Part shown: positions 10,858 to 23,320 of the stretch, in pieces
Position numbering within the stretch: position 1 is the first letter of the stretch
How the letters are laid out: the number at the start of each line of letters is the position of its first letter
From: Petaurus breviceps papuanus
Taxonomy: Eukaryota > Chordata > Mammalia > Diprotodontia > Petauridae
Length of the DNA: 64,000 bases
NCBI GenBank assembly: GCA_028583685.1
Contig: JAMXIF010000032.1
Location: 6,931,829-6,995,828, forward strand
Direction of reading: 5' to 3'
Program-made: the position numbers and the translations under genes
The notes under the pieces: model-generated
Databases searched by the model: none
Seen by the model: the letters and a program-made list of their open reading frames with translations, nothing else
What the model was told of the DNA's origin: nothing

Positions 10858-11448
10858 CATCCTAGAGTTTCTCACCCCTCACCCCTCTATCTGACAGTTT
10901 ATCTTTGTAGAAACTCATGGCTCCATGTTAAGTCTCTAGAATGAGGAACACAACCGCACATTCTTTATCTACTAACCAACTACCTGAGCCCTTGGTCAAA
11001 GCCCAGCTGTGTGAGGCATGAATTTCAACCTCATGTTCTCATTTGCTCTTCTTCATTCAGGTGGCCACCCACACACTCCCTGGACACATCTTTGCCTAGC
11101 TATTGCTTCAAGAGGATATGACACACAGAAACAACAGCACTGTGCTCACCATTACCAGAGCACCCAAGGAAAACAAGCCACACCTTTGGAAATGCTCAAG
11201 ACAAACACACAGGAAAATTTATAATATAAGAAAAGGGGGTTGCAGAATGAAGAATAAAATTTGCATGTCAATGTCTCTTCCTTCTGCTCTGAAACATTGA
11301 CAGCTCATGTTGCCAGACTAGAAAGATGTATCTCCATTCATGTTTCACTGTGGCAAGGTCACTGGCAGCTTCAGCCACGGAACAATCTCTTTGGCCATAC
11401 CTCTAATATTCGATTCTTAGAGAAGGCACTCATAACAAAAATCCTGGT
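10858..11448. other. Unassigned intronic sequence
   Basis: Three overlapping short plus-strand frames occur at 11018-11461. None has a family resemblance. No repeat recognised. Confidence 0.4.
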
Positions 11449-11637
11449 CATGTGTTTTTAACCTGGTTCTTGAACTTACGTCATTTACATTGATAATTGT
11501 ATTTTAATATAATTAGTTTCCTTTGTAATCTCAAATATTTTGTTTTATACATAACCATCATTTTGAGAAGATGATGATGGGTTCCACAGGACTTCCAAAG
11601 GGGTCCATAACACAAACAAAAAAGTTAAGAACCCCAT
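11449..11637 (+). mobile_element. Short hAT-like non-autonomous DNA transposon
   Basis: One of four related copies in the window. It has TTTTAACCTGGTTCTTGAAC at the left, TTAATATAATTAGTTTCCTTTG in the middle, and CAAAGGGGTCCATAACACAA with AGTTAAGAACCCC at the right. The ends form an imperfect inverted repeat of the GGTTCTTAACC type. Name not known to me. Confidence 0.6.
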
Positions 11638-11769
11638 ACTCCAGTATGAGAAGCATCATCAAAAGAGGAATGAGGGATAAAAGTGATAACAGATTAGGGA
11701 GGTGGATGGATGACTGAGAGTAATAAATGGGCTTTTTCTTAGGCTGTCTTTCCTTTCATATATCAAGTA

Positions 11770-11960
11770 GAGATGAAATGGAAGGACTACTGGCCCGAGA
11801 AACAGAAAACATGGGTTTTAGTCCTGGCTCTGCCACTAATGAGCTTTGTGGTCGTGGGGAAGTCACATCTGTCTGAATCAGAATTTCCTATCTGTAAAAA
11901 AATAGAGTTTAGGATTAAATGGCTCTATGGTGACTTCCATCCCTAAAAGTCAATGCCTTT
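11770..11960 (+). repeat. MIR/Ther SINE
   Basis: GAAAACATGGGTTTTAGTCCTGGCTC head, TTCCTATCTGTAAAAAAATAG core, and TGGTGACTTCCATCCC tail. Confidence 0.7.
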
Positions 11961-12039
11961 GAGAATGCCTGTCATCACAATTGTGAAGAGAAAATATATT
12001 TAATTTGAAGTAGAATATCTATTAGATAAATATACTGGA

Positions 12040-12243
12040 GACAGTGGTATTTAGAAGGAAAGGTATTGAATTTATAGTCAGAGGACCTAGGTTCAAATTC
12101 TAACTGCCACTCACCATCTATGTCACCTTGGGCAAGTCATGTAACTGCTCTAGAGCTCAGTTTACTCCTTTGCAAAAGAAAAAGGTTGGATTAGATGACC
12201 TCTAAGGTCCCTTTAAGTTTTAAATTTATGGTCTTAGGATCCT
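12040..12243 (+). repeat. Ther-type SINE
   Basis: GGACCTAGGTTCAAATTCTAAC head, ACCTTGGGCAAGTCATGTAAC core and GGATTAGATGACCTCTAAGGTCCC tail, in sense order. Confidence 0.8.
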
Positions 12244-12639
12244 ATAAGGAAGAACATGATTTTCCAGGTGACAAAACATAGGTATGGGTTATTCACAGAA
12301 TATAGAGTCTGTCTCTGGAGATAAAGGAGAAATGACAAAATAAAACCTTTATTGGGAAAATAAAAGAACATAGCAAAGGTTTAAAAAAAGAAAGAAAAGC
12401 CTGCTGCATGCTGGTTTGCTTCCCAGAGGACTTTGTTAGGGAGACTCAATGAAGCAGAAATGTTTGGATTTTGCATAGATAGGAACCAGCCTAAGGGGAA
12501 ATGTTTTACTGTAAGGCCATGGCCAAGGCCAGGACCCCTGAAAAAGATGTGAAGTCAGCAAGTTTATCTCTAGTCCGCCCTACCTTCCCACCATATCCAT
12601 CTTTCTAATATTTCTTTTTCTTCCTTTTTTTTTTTCTGA
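12244..12639. other. Unassigned intronic sequence
   Basis: A- and pyrimidine-rich stretches (12380-12400, 12615-12640) but no identifiable repeat or gene. Confidence 0.4.
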
Positions 12640-12905
12640 GAGGCAGTGAAGTGGCTTACTGGAATGGAGACTTACTATGTCTGTTTAATAAAATTCAAGT
12701 GTGATCTCAGATACTTACTAATTATGTGACCCTAGGCAAGGTGCTTAATCCCTATTTGCCTCAGTTTGCTTCTCTGTAAAATGAGGACTAAAATAGTACA
12801 TACCTCGAAGAGTTGTTGTGCGATTCAGATGAGATCATAATTATAAAATACTTAGCACATTTCCTGGCATAGAGTAAGTTCTATTTAAATGTTAGCTCTT
12901 ATTGT
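12640..12905 (+). repeat. MIR SINE with L2-type tail, near full length
   Basis: GAGAGGCAGTGAAGTGGCTTAC head, ATTATGTGACCCTAGGCAAGG, GCCTCAGTTTGCTTCTCTGT core, and GAGTTGTTGTGCGATTCAGATGAGATC then GCACATTTCCTGGCATAGAGTAAG tail. Confidence 0.8.
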
Positions 12906-14469
12906 TGTTTGCTCAAGTTCCTAGTGTCCTTATGCTTCTCACACCTTTGCCTGACAGAAAGGAAAGTGGCACAATAAACTCATCCACACAATACATTAGT
13001 CATTTAAGATCTAGTCCTTCTTAGTGTTTTTACATTCTAAGTGTTTAGTGTCTACATTCTAAGAGGACTAGATAGAAAAAGCCGTGATTTAGTCAAAGGA
13101 ATGAATGTCTAATAAAGGATTTTCAGAAGGGGAGAGGTAACATTCTGGTAGAAGGGAGTTCCTTCAAATCTCATCACACTGGTTATCCAGTCCTTTTCAA
13201 CAGTAAAGGTACTTTTCAAATTTGTTATTTCCATGGATGATACTGAATATAGAAGGGTATACATGGCTACCTCTATTATGAGAAAATGGGTTTGACACAA
13301 ATCCCACAAAACTTAGTGGGAAAAGTAGTATCCTGGGAGATCATATTATGCATATTCTAGAAACAAAGTTGGGAAAAAGGAAAGTGTCAATACCAAGGAT
13401 ATTAGAAAATCATCCTGTGGCCCAGAGCAATTTATGTGCTTCCTAATTAGACACAAAGAAAACATCAAAAATCACAGTAGCATTTCCTCTCAGACAGCAT
13501 GGGTTCTATCATCCCCCAGAAAACATTGGATATGCTTCAGTGAAATGGATGGCCAACAAATAAAAATCAAAATTTAAATCTTAACCCATGCAGGGAAAAC
13601 CAGCCCTAGTCCTCCATTAATTCTACCACCACACCCCCATGAGTGCTCTGATTATCATTTTCATGGGCCAACATGTACAGAAATACTATCAGAAGCAACA
13701 GTGGGGTTCCAGCTCCTTATTAACACAAGTGCATTATCATCTGGTCCCTTTCAGTCAGAAAAAATAATAGCCTTTTTTTCAAAAGAAAAGTTTAGGGTCT
13801 TGTATGGTGACGTGGACCAAGGGAGATAGGAGTGACCCATTATACTTTATACCACCAAAATATTGCATTTTAACTCTAAAAAACAAAGAGGCCTTTTGAA
13901 CACAAGTAAGGTGAGGAGTAAGAAAGGAGAATTTAGGCAGGCTTACAGTGAGAGAGGATCCCTCTGATTGCTCTGACAACCAGGTTACAAAGATCTCATC
14001 TGCATTTTTCTTACCATTCATTTCACCACTAGGCATTGCCTGACCTTAATCAAGCCAACTAACCAAACTTATCTTCTATTGTATTTCAATTTGGATTTTT
14101 GGTTCCAGGCAGATTGGTCTTTTCCTATTCTCTATACATACTCATTTACACCTTTGTACATTAGCCCATAATGAAAATCTTTCTTCCTTCCTCTCTTCCA
14201 TTCCCACAAATCCATGATCCAGATGGGAAAAAAATACCAATACATATATGTATATATCTCAGGTTGAAAGAAATTTAAAGATCATCTAACTATTATAATC
14301 CAAAGCAAAGCACTCCCCTTTGATCTTTGACCCCTGGTTTAAACCAAGCTTCCGGCTTATCTCCTTTGTGTCAACTTCTTTGGCTACCTAAGGTCACACA
14401 GATCTCTTTTTCCTATAACTTTAAATGTACTTACTATTTGTTCTGTAGAATTCAAAATCTATTACATGT
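12906..14469. other. Unassigned intronic sequence
   Basis: About 1.5 kb without a clear repeat. A short Ther-like tail fragment (AGAAATTTAAAGATCATCTAAC) may lie at 14265-14300. Open frames at 13109-13309 and 13779-14036 (minus) lack family resemblance. Confidence 0.4.
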
Positions 14470-14625
14470 CGTCTTATCACTCTCTAATTATTATATATTA
14501 TCATATATCATGATGTTATATATTATGTTATATAAAATTATATATTATTGTAATAACATGGTATATTAGGAACTATCAATTATAATATAATTATATATTA
14601 TACTATATTATATTATCTCATAATT
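14470..14625. repeat. AT-rich low-complexity tract
   Basis: Almost pure TA/TTA sequence with short palindromes such as ATATTATATATTA. It may extrude hairpins, and has no coding potential. Confidence 0.8.
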
Positions 14626-14639
14626 TTCATGCACACACA

Positions 14640-14720
14640 TATATGTTGTCCTCAACAAGACTTCAAGCTTCTCAAAGGTCAGCACTATTTCCCAAACTAT
14701 TGTATCTCCCACAATAACAA
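14640..14720 (+). repeat. LINE2/L3-type 3' fragment
   Basis: CAAGACTTCAAGCTTCTCAAAGGTCAG and CTATTGTATCTCCCACAA resemble the sense LINE2 3' end. Short and diverged. Confidence 0.45.
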
Positions 14721-16384
14721 CAATTATATTATTTTTCTTTTTAATATGCATTTATGATCTGATTTCTCAACCATCAAGTTGATACAAGTTCCCTGTATTG
14801 CATCTTCCATATTCTTTTCTGCCTAACCCATAATTCTTAAAAAATCTTTATTGATGATGAGCATACAGGAGGTTTGGTAAATACTTGGTCATTTCTCTTG
14901 ACTTCTAACAGCCACACAAGGATGCAATGATATTTCCCATCTTCTAGAATATGCCATAGCTATAAGTGTTGAGATAAAGAGAGAGAAAGAGGTCTCAACT
15001 TACGGAACGTTCTCAGTAATGCTCATCAAGACATGACAACATATATCCCATATAAGATCCCTGGCAGCCTCATGTAAGAGGTTTTCCCATTAAATAAATG
15101 CTCCGCTGAAAAGGTTATATTTACACAACTCATTAGGACACTTTTTTATGTTTTTGACACTCATTAGACTCATAATCGTCCGATGAAGCTATTCTATAAC
15201 AAGAGCTAAACATTCCATTCTAAAAGATGAATAATAATTAGCTACTGCTCGGCATTTTGCTCCTTAGCAGGTCTAATTTTAGAGCATAATTAATCCTCCT
15301 GAAGCTGCATAAGATAAGTGAAATATTTATGCAGCTGCGTTAATTCATGTATTTACTCCTAGGGAGACATTCAGAATTGGACACAGCTTTCTGAGAAGAT
15401 TATCTTAAGACGCCCCCTGTACCAACATCATTTCCTTTCCTATGTGCCTGTCTCCAGCTGCCTTCCAGATGTGGAGCCAAGACATCACCTACCACAAGAA
15501 AATTCCAAGACCCATTCTCTGGGCCTACATGCATAAAGCACCTATTTGAACAAAAGCAATAATGAATTACTCTGCTTTCCATATTCTATGAATACAGTGA
15601 GTCAGATTTTGGTCTTTCTCAATACTTACGCTCTTCATCTTCCTTCTTTTCCATAATGGACTACTACTTTTTTTGCTGCTCAACAACCCTAAGGGTTTAG
15701 TTGACATCATTCCGAGGACAGTGGATAAAACACGGTGGTAGTTGTTCAGTTTTGAAGCTACTTGTAGAATCTTCTTCACTGGAAGACTTTGTAAGAATTG
15801 GACAGACAACTTCATTCTTATGCAATTTGGATAAAGAACTTTTTTGGAAATAGGATTAAATTATTCTTCCTCATTTCTTTTCGTACACAAGGACTCTGGA
15901 AAGTCAAGCATGTTTTCCTTATCAGCTTTCACAGGGAGAAAAGCTTAAGGATTTCAATGAGATGGGACCTATCAAAAGGTCACACAAGAAGGGTGACTTA
16001 GAATTTGATTTGGGGCAGAGGAAATGGACAATCATGAATGGATCAAATCCCTAGTAGCTTCTAGACATACTTTGAAGAATCTTTTAAAGACAAGTAACCT
16101 ATGGCAGCTAGTTAAACACATAGTCTACTTTATGGGTTAAGTATTTTTAGAATTTCTGCCATGAAAATTTAGTGCATGAGCCTGGTATGTAGAGGTGGGA
16201 GGAAAAGTTAAAAAAAGAGTTATCCAAGCAGCTGAACTACAGAGGATAGGATATTTATTTAGACTCTGATGCTAGGTTGAACTACTAACTATATCAGAGA
16301 CCTCAGTCATGGAAGAAATCTCCAATATGATCCAAAGGAGAGGAGATGGGAAATGCAACCTCAAGCCTTTACTCAAGAGATCTT
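14721..16384. other. Long unique stretch, candidate conserved non-coding DNA
   Basis: No repeat recognised over about 1.6 kb, unusual in this repeat-dense window. 15060-15375 is rich in TAATTA-type motifs (ATAATAATTAGCTAC, GCATAATTAATCC) plus CAGCTG-like boxes. A minus-strand frame at 15567-15815 is followed by GTAAGT but has no convincing acceptor. Confidence 0.35.
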
Positions 16385-16520
16385 GAGAAGGAAGGAGCCT
16401 TAAAGATTATCTATTTCTCGTTTTAGATTATTTACATTTAGCCTATATATTCTCATTTTATAAATGAGGAAACTGAGAATCAGAGAGGGGAAACTATTTG
16501 TCTGACATCTCTGTTTAAAA
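16385..16520 (-). repeat. Ther-type SINE fragment
   Basis: Antisense AAGGAGCCTTAAAGATTATC tail, then ATAAATGAGGAAACTGAGAATC core. The head is missing. Confidence 0.6.
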
Positions 16521-16587
16521 TGGGAGAAGGGCATTGGTTTCTCCTCTTCCTTCATACACATGCCTCTCATGTTTCTTTTGAAATATT

Positions 16588-16785
16588 AGGTAATCTTAGA
16601 GTTGGAGTTTCAGTTTAGAGATAATTGAGTCTAATCTCATTTTATTGATGAAAGAGTTTAAGGCATAAGAGGTTATGTGGCACTAGTTCAGTTATTCAAG
16701 TGCTAGTTAGTAGCAGAAACTGGACTGGAATTCAGCTCTCCTCATTTCCAATTCAGAACTCTTTCTACTACACCACTGTACCTTT
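16588..16785 (-). repeat. Ther-type SINE
   Basis: Antisense copy: TAATCTTAGAGTTGGAGTTTC, CTAATCTCATTTTATTGATGAA, AGTAGCAGAAACTGGACTGG and reversed head CTTTCTACTACACCACTGTACC. It lies only about 140 bp from the GRIN2A exon. Confidence 0.7.
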
Positions 16786-16863
16786 CAGGTTTTTTTCATT
16801 TTTTTGAGGAAAAAAAAAAGATATCCTATCAAGACCTTCAGAGACTCACTAGGAAGTCAATTA

Positions 16864-18097
<1,234 letters not shown>

Positions 18098-18500
18098 TGG
18101 ATTCAGTGGAGAGCACGTGGGACTCAGAGACAGGAGCCCTATGTTCTTCTGATGTCCTGACTCTGAGAGTTGTCCTTTGTCCTTTATTCTCAAAGAGGAC
18201 CAGGACATCAGAAAGGTGATGCCATGACTTAGAAGTGAATTGGATTTAAATGAAGGAGGGCTGTGTAAAGTCGCCAGCCTCACTTTGTCCTCCAGAGTTT
18301 CCTGAGTCCAGTTGCAAGATATAGACCAAGATGATTGGAAATGTTCCCCATTCCCAACTCTATAACTACTAACTAGCTGTGTGACCTTCAGCAGACCATA
18401 TTACTTCTTATTCCTTCAATTTCTTCATTTATAAAATGAGAGGATTGGACTAAATTACCTCTAAACTGAACCTCTAACTCTAAAGATTATAATACTTGAA
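18098..18500 (+). repeat. MIR/Ther SINE interrupted by another repeat
   Basis: The head at 18098-18172 (GGAGAGCACGTGGGACTCAG) and the core and tail at 18346-18500 (TAACTAGCTGTGTGACCTTC, AGGATTGGACTAAATTACC) are parted by a foreign 170-bp repeat. Confidence 0.65.
18175..18345 (+). repeat. Marsupial interspersed repeat, name unknown
   Basis: CCTTTATTCTCAAAGAGGACC, CATCAGAAAGGTGATGCCATGAC, TGAATTGGATTTAAATGAAGG and CAGCCTCACTTTGTCCTCCAG form a pattern I recognise as widespread in marsupial genomes. I am unsure of its class. A related tail lies at 59448-59500. Confidence 0.6.
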
Positions 18501-18599
18501 AAGAAATATGAGTGGCATGTGTATGAGGGGAGAGGAGAAACCAATGCCCCCTCCCATTTTTTAAAAGAGATGTGAATCAAATATCTGCACTCAGTCTTT

Positions 18600-18868
18600 C
18601 ATCTCTGGAAATACCTGTGCCCTTAGGATCAAACTCCTGATTGATGACTTCCTTCCCAATACCATCATTTCATGGGAGGCCCTAGCTATATCCACTCCAT
18701 TCCTAGATCAGTTTTCTGTACCTTTTTTACCTCATTTTTTTCAGTTCCCTTTTATGTGTTGTGTGTGGTTCTCTATTAGAACATAAGCTCCTTTAATGCA
18801 GAGACTGTTTTATGTCTTTGCATTTGTATTATTTATAGTAAGTACTTAATAAATGTTTTATCTGTCTA
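18600..18868 (+). repeat. LINE2 3' end
   Basis: TTAGGATCAAACTCCTGATTG, ACATAAGCTCCTTTAATGCAGAGACTG and the terminus AGTAAGTACTTAATAAATGTTTTATC in sense order. Confidence 0.7.
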
Positions 18869-19607
18869 TCTAGGGTCTTAAACCTTTCCTCTGCCTCTTA
18901 ATCTATGCAACATGATGGAATCTGGCAGAATGAAAAATAAACTTTTGTAATGAATATCTGAAAATAGGTTCTGGTTTAAGCTAGCAGTTGAATTTGATGT
19001 TTTCAGAACTAACATAGATTTTTGAAAATCAGAACATCATTCCCTGACAACCTGTCTTTCGTTGATTATCAGTCAGAGGAACAGGAAGAATAAGATGTTT
19101 TCCTGGGAAATATGTGAAGATTCAAAAAAGCACAAAGCCAGTAAGGATTAGGAGGTGATTCTAGAGGAAACTGTCATTTCTGGTCCAAAAAATTATAGTC
19201 ATGTCATAGGATGTGTAATGCAACAGCAATACTTATGCATAAGAGTAGGGATGACAACTCCAGACTTAAGCTTCCCATTTTTGCTTTCCCTGATAACATT
19301 GTTCTATATAGGAAATATTAAAGATGGACAAGCAAAGTACTTATGTGATATCACAGAGCTATTACCCCAGTTTTCTGAGCCCACCAAATAACAACAGAGT
19401 ATTTGTGCCTATAAGTTATGACTATAAGGGAATGCAACCTATTCATTCAAATGAATGTCCTCCCTTTTAGATTAGTTATTTTGGAAAGCCATGTGCTTAT
19501 TTAACAGATGCTATCATTGATTCAAACATTTATAACTTGACTTTGGGAAAGGTCCTGTTCTAGACCCTTAAGAAATATTTAATAACTATTCATAGGACTA
19601 TTCATAG
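18869..19607. other. Unassigned intronic sequence
   Basis: No repeat or gene recognised. Confidence 0.4.
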
Positions 19608-20130
19608 AATCATAGATTTAGAGCTTGAAGGGCCATCAGATATTGTATGATTATCATACCGTGTTTCCCCGATAATAAGACACTGTCTTATTTTTTTTGG
19701 ACAGAAAAACACCAGAGGGCTTATTTTCAGGGGAGGGTTTATTTTAATGAACATTGACAGCAATTTTAATAAACAGGTAAATGTGAACAAAAAAATGTAC
19801 CTTTATTCAATAAGCAAATCACTGGGGAAGAACAGGATGACGCGCTCACTGCTGCAGCTCTGATTGGATGCAGCTCGGAGCGCAGTGTGCGTTTCACAGG
19901 GGGGGACAGTGCATACAGAGGGTACTGTAATGTAGCATGTAGCGCAGGGGATCACCTTCACTACAGTAGCAATCGCAATAGGGCTTATTTTCGGGGGAGG
20001 GCTTATTTTATAGGAATCTTACACAGTAAGGGGAGGGCTTATTTTTGGGATAGGTCTTATTATCGGGGAAACACGGTATCATGGATTCAAAACTGGAAAG
20101 GAATTCAAAGGCTGCATTTTATCCCACTCC
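19608..20130 (-). repeat. Ther-type SINE tail fragments around a transposon
   Basis: AGAATCATAGATTTAGAGCTTG at the left and TCATGGATTCAAAACTGGAAAG at the right resemble antisense Ther tails. The TA-flanked transposon lies between them. Confidence 0.5.
19659..20076 (+). mobile_element. TA-flanked non-autonomous DNA transposon, copy 1
   Basis: 418 bp from CCGTGTTTCCCCGATAATAA to its near-perfect inverted complement (TTATTATCGGGGAAACACGG), with TA on both sides (19657-19658, 20077-20078) as in Tc1/mariner-type insertions. The subterminal motif GGGCTTATTTTC recurs four times. The middle keeps several CpG sites. It has no transposase, so it must have been moved in trans. About 90% or more identical by eye to the copy at 46290-46711. 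Confidence 0.8.
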
Positions 20131-20487
20131 CCCACATAGGTTAGGCGAGTTTTTCCCTATAATGGTACCAAGGCATTTCTCAAGACTCCAATGGCTCAAG
20201 AGACTAAGGGCTAGATGAAAAAGCAACCAGGGCCAAGGGATGAGGAAGCATCTTAAAGGTTTGTCTAACAGATCATGATAGGTAATCAAGCAAAGGAACT
20301 TCATTCAACTGAAACAACTCAAAATGTCTTCAATGTCTACACTTGTTCAGTATCTTTCTCCTTCTATGGCTAAGGAAATCTCAATGACTTATGAGAGTCT
20401 CACTTTTTCCAATATTGGAGTCACATTGAAGTCAATGTTTCATTATTGGAGTGAAGCCCAGAGGAAAACACACAAGTCATTTAGTAT
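20131..20487. other. Unassigned intronic sequence
   Basis: No recognised feature. Confidence 0.4.
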
Positions 20488-20625
20488 GACATCTTTATTT
20501 TACAGATGAAGACAATGAGATTCAGAAAGCATAAGTGTCCTGCCTGATTTCACAAAGATAGGAAGGGAGTCAAGAGGTGAATATAGATCCTCTGACTCTG
20601 AATTCAGTACTCTTTTTACTATACA
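20488..20625 (-). repeat. MIR-like SINE
   Basis: CATCTTTATTTTACAGATGAAGAC, then reversed head GTGAATATAGATCCTCTGACTC and CTCTTTTTACTATACAC. Confidence 0.65.
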
Positions 20626-20631
20626 CAAAAT

Positions 20632-20795
20632 CAAGATCATAGGATCACAGATTTAAAATTACTATATAGTTCAATCATCTCATTTTACAGATGAAGAAAC
20701 TGAGACCCACAGAAATTAATTCCATGGTCACACAAGTAGTAAGTGTGAGAAGTAGGGCTGAAATTCAGGTCTTCTGAATCTTGAGTCATGGCTTG
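20632..20795 (-). repeat. Ther-type SINE
   Basis: Antisense tail GATCATAGGATCACAGATTT, core TTTTACAGATGAAGAAACTGAG, GTCACACAAGTAGTAAGTG and head GCTGAAATTCAGGTCTTCTG. Confidence 0.8.
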
Positions 20796-20824
20796 TCTCT
20801 CTGCCTTCATCTCTCTGATGTCTG

Positions 20825-20925
20825 GGATGAAGGAATTAAGGCCTAGAAAACTGAAATAACTTGCTAAAGTCACATAGTTAGTAAGTCCCAGTGTCTGGAT
20901 TTGAATCCAATTTCTTCACAGCCTA
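20825..20925 (-). repeat. MIR-like SINE fragment
   Basis: GAATTAAGGCCTAGAAAACTG, CTAAAGTCACATAGTTAGTAAG and GGATTTGAATCCAATTTCTTC form an antisense core and head. Confidence 0.6.
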
Positions 20926-21320
20926 TAGCTCATTTTTGAATTTCTGAAGTGGTCTCAAATCTTCATTCCTTAAGGGAGATTTTAAGTTTTGGAAAGAATC
21001 AAAATATTTTGGAGTCAAGTTTGAGGAATATGCTGAGGAGAGGGGGTCAAGCTGGGAAATGTTATGTTGAGCGATTAATGACGCATAGCTACAATAAAAT
21101 GACACTAACTTTGTTGTGTTGTTTAATAAACCAACATTGATATCAGTTTTCTCCAAAGAAGCATCCAAACTATTTTAAACAATGACAGGGGCATTATCAT
21201 GAGTGCACTGTCTCACAAGGTGAGGCTCTGTAAAGGACAACAAGTCTCCTTTGGATGGTTTAGATTTGGTATGTTTATTATAGAAGCAGTGCAATCAGAT
21301 CACATTCCTACTCATACAGG
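20926..21320. other. Unassigned intronic sequence
   Basis: No recognised feature. Overlapping open frames on both strands here are unsupported. Confidence 0.4.
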
Positions 21321-21478
21321 GATGGAAAGGTTCATTTGATCTAAACTCATCTGACTAATGAGGAGCTCAAACTTATAGTAGCAGTGACAACTGACCAATG
21401 TCCCATAGTATATAGCTAGTATGAGAGCCTGGGTCTTCTGATGCCCACCTTCATATCCTTTCCATTACAGTGTGTTGT
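21321..21478 (-). repeat. MIR-like SINE, diverged
   Basis: CCAATGTCCCATAGTATATAG, GAGCCTGGGTCTTCTGATGC and CATATCCTTTCCATTACAGTG keep the antisense order of core and head. Confidence 0.55.
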
Positions 21479-22000
21479 CTCTTCAAATAAGGAACAAAAA
21501 AACTTTCCCAGGATTTTAACATTACCTATTCTGGGAAAATAAACATAGACAACTATGGAGAAAACTCTGCAAGATAAGGATATGATTTTATTGTTACTTT
21601 ATCACTTGGGTTTTCCCCAAAGCTCCTGTAGCATAACTGTAAGAATTACTAAATATATTAGAGAGGTCACTATTTTCTCCTCCCAGGACTCCAAACTCAA
21701 AACAGAAATCAGAATTGCCCTGTTCACTACCACCCATCTAATTCCTTTCAGGTCCCTGAGTACAGGTGAGAAAAATGATGGAGGGCACAGATTTGTTACT
21801 TACATTTTCAAAGGGCATCACAATAAGTGAGCATAGGTTGGTGGGAGAAGACAAACCACAGGTTAGATCTAAGCTTCCTCATCCATATTCTAAACTTGGA
21901 TTTTTCACTGAAACAAATGAGTTGTTCATGTATAGGTGCCAAAATTACTCAACAGAACCAAAAGCATTCCAAAGAGACAGCATGGTAGAATCAATCCACC
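21479..22000. other. Unassigned intronic sequence
   Basis: No recognised repeat. A 91-codon plus-strand frame at 21555-21830 has no family resemblance. Confidence 0.4.
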
Positions 22001-22470
22001 ATCCAACAAACATTTATAAGCACCTACCATGTAATAAGAACTGCATTTTGTGCTAGGGATAGAAAGACAGAAAAATGAAGAAGAAAAAAATCCCTGTCCT
22101 AAAGGAACCTACAGATCAGTCAGAGGAGATAATATGTTTAGCTGTAGATCTACACAAAAGAGATCCAAGGTGATGTGGAGGAAAGGAAGTGAGAGAGGAA
22201 TTAGTATTTGGAGCATTAGAAAAGGCTTTATGTAGAAGGTAGAGCTTGAGTCTAGCCTTAAAGGAAACTAGGGATTCTAAAAATACAGAGGTGAAAACGA
22301 AGCATATTTCAGGCAGAGGCGACAGCCATGGATTGTTGTACATGAAGAAATCCAAAAGGCCAATTTGGCTGAACCACAGTATGCATAGAGGAAAGGAATG
22401 TGCAATGAGATTAGAAAGGTAGCATAGGGCCAGACTTTAAATGACAAACAAAGGCATTTTATTATTATAT
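22001..22470 (-). repeat. LINE2 3' part, antisense
   Basis: CCAACAAACATTTATAAGCACC, CTGTCCTAAAGGAACCTACAG, GAAAAGGCTTTATGTAGAAGG, CAATTTGGCTGAACCACAGTATGC and AGAAAGGTAGCATAGGGCCAG follow the antisense LINE2 3' order over 470 bp. Confidence 0.8.
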
Positions 22471-22623
22471 TATCATTTTGTTATTGTTTACATTTTGTCC
22501 TGGAACTAATAAGGAGTAACTAGAGTTTATTGGGCAGGCTAAGTATCAGGAAATGTGAGAAATTGGCCTCAAATCTTGGGGCCTCATTTTATTCCTTGGT
22601 CAACTGATGGAATTGGTCTAGAT

Positions 22624-22770
22624 CAGAACTTCTTATCCTTTTTTGCATCATGAACCCCTTTGGTAGTCTTGTGAAATCTATGGAACCCTTTGTTCAAAAT
22701 CATGGCTTTCTACATATATTTATATTTGAAGAATATAGTTTTCAGTTAAAGGTCAATGAAAATAGAGATG
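22624..22770 (-). mobile_element. hAT-like short DNA transposon fragment
   Basis: Reverse orientation of the family at 11449 and 36163: AGAACTTCTTATCC end, GCATCATGAACCCCTTTGG and AGTCTTGTGAAATCTATGGAACCC. The other end has decayed. Confidence 0.5.
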
Positions 22771-23165
22771 TCACTTTTTTTTACTCATCCAAGTTCAGAG
22801 ATCCATTAAAATCTATCCGTTGCCTTCTTAGGTATTTGTGGAAGCCAGATTAAGGACTCCATTCCAGATTTCTCCCAGGTATAATACTCTATAATTTTTC
22901 TTTGTGCATGTGTCTCTGAGCTTCTATCTAAGGAGGAGTAACTGAACAGGACCAGTTGAGTCAAAGTCAATAGTCCACTATTTTGGTTATCTTTCTGAGA
23001 CTTCAATAAGATTGAAATATGGGAAGGGCCAGCCTGGTCTGACTAACCTGCACCCTTCCCTAGAAGATTTACATTATTTCATGATCCTAAGTAATCTGTA
23101 AGATAATTTTTCCCATATATGTTCTCTGGAATTAAATATACTCTTCAATCATCATAGATCCCAAT
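22771..23165. other. Unassigned intronic sequence
   Basis: No recognised feature. Confidence 0.4.
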
Positions 23166-23320
23166 TCTCCAATTCAATTCAATTCATTGAGTATTCATTA
23201 AGTATTTTCTATGAACATGGCCTTGTACAAGGTCTGGGGATAGAAAGACAATATAAAAAACTGTCCCTGACCTCAGAGAGCTTATATTCTACTGAAGAGA
23301 TACAGCATTTATAAATAAAT
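23166..23320 (-). repeat. LINE2 3' end, antisense
   Basis: CAATTCAATTCATTGAGTATTCATTAAG, GGTCTGGGGATAGAAAGACA and TGTCCCTGACCTCAGAGAGCTTATATTC, followed by an AT-rich (AAATAAA)-like stretch to 23395. Confidence 0.75.

Noticed and set aside
15567-15815. Minus-strand 82-codon frame followed by GTAAGT, considered as an extra exon
   Set aside because: No convincing acceptor or polypyrimidine tract upstream and no resemblance to GluN2A or another known protein. A GTAAGT by chance is likely in this length.
19887-20144. Frames with repeated RAYFRGRAYF-like sequence in both TA transposon copies
   Set aside because: The repetition comes from the GGGCTTATTTTCGG subterminal repeats. No transposase motif, and the frame is only part of the element.
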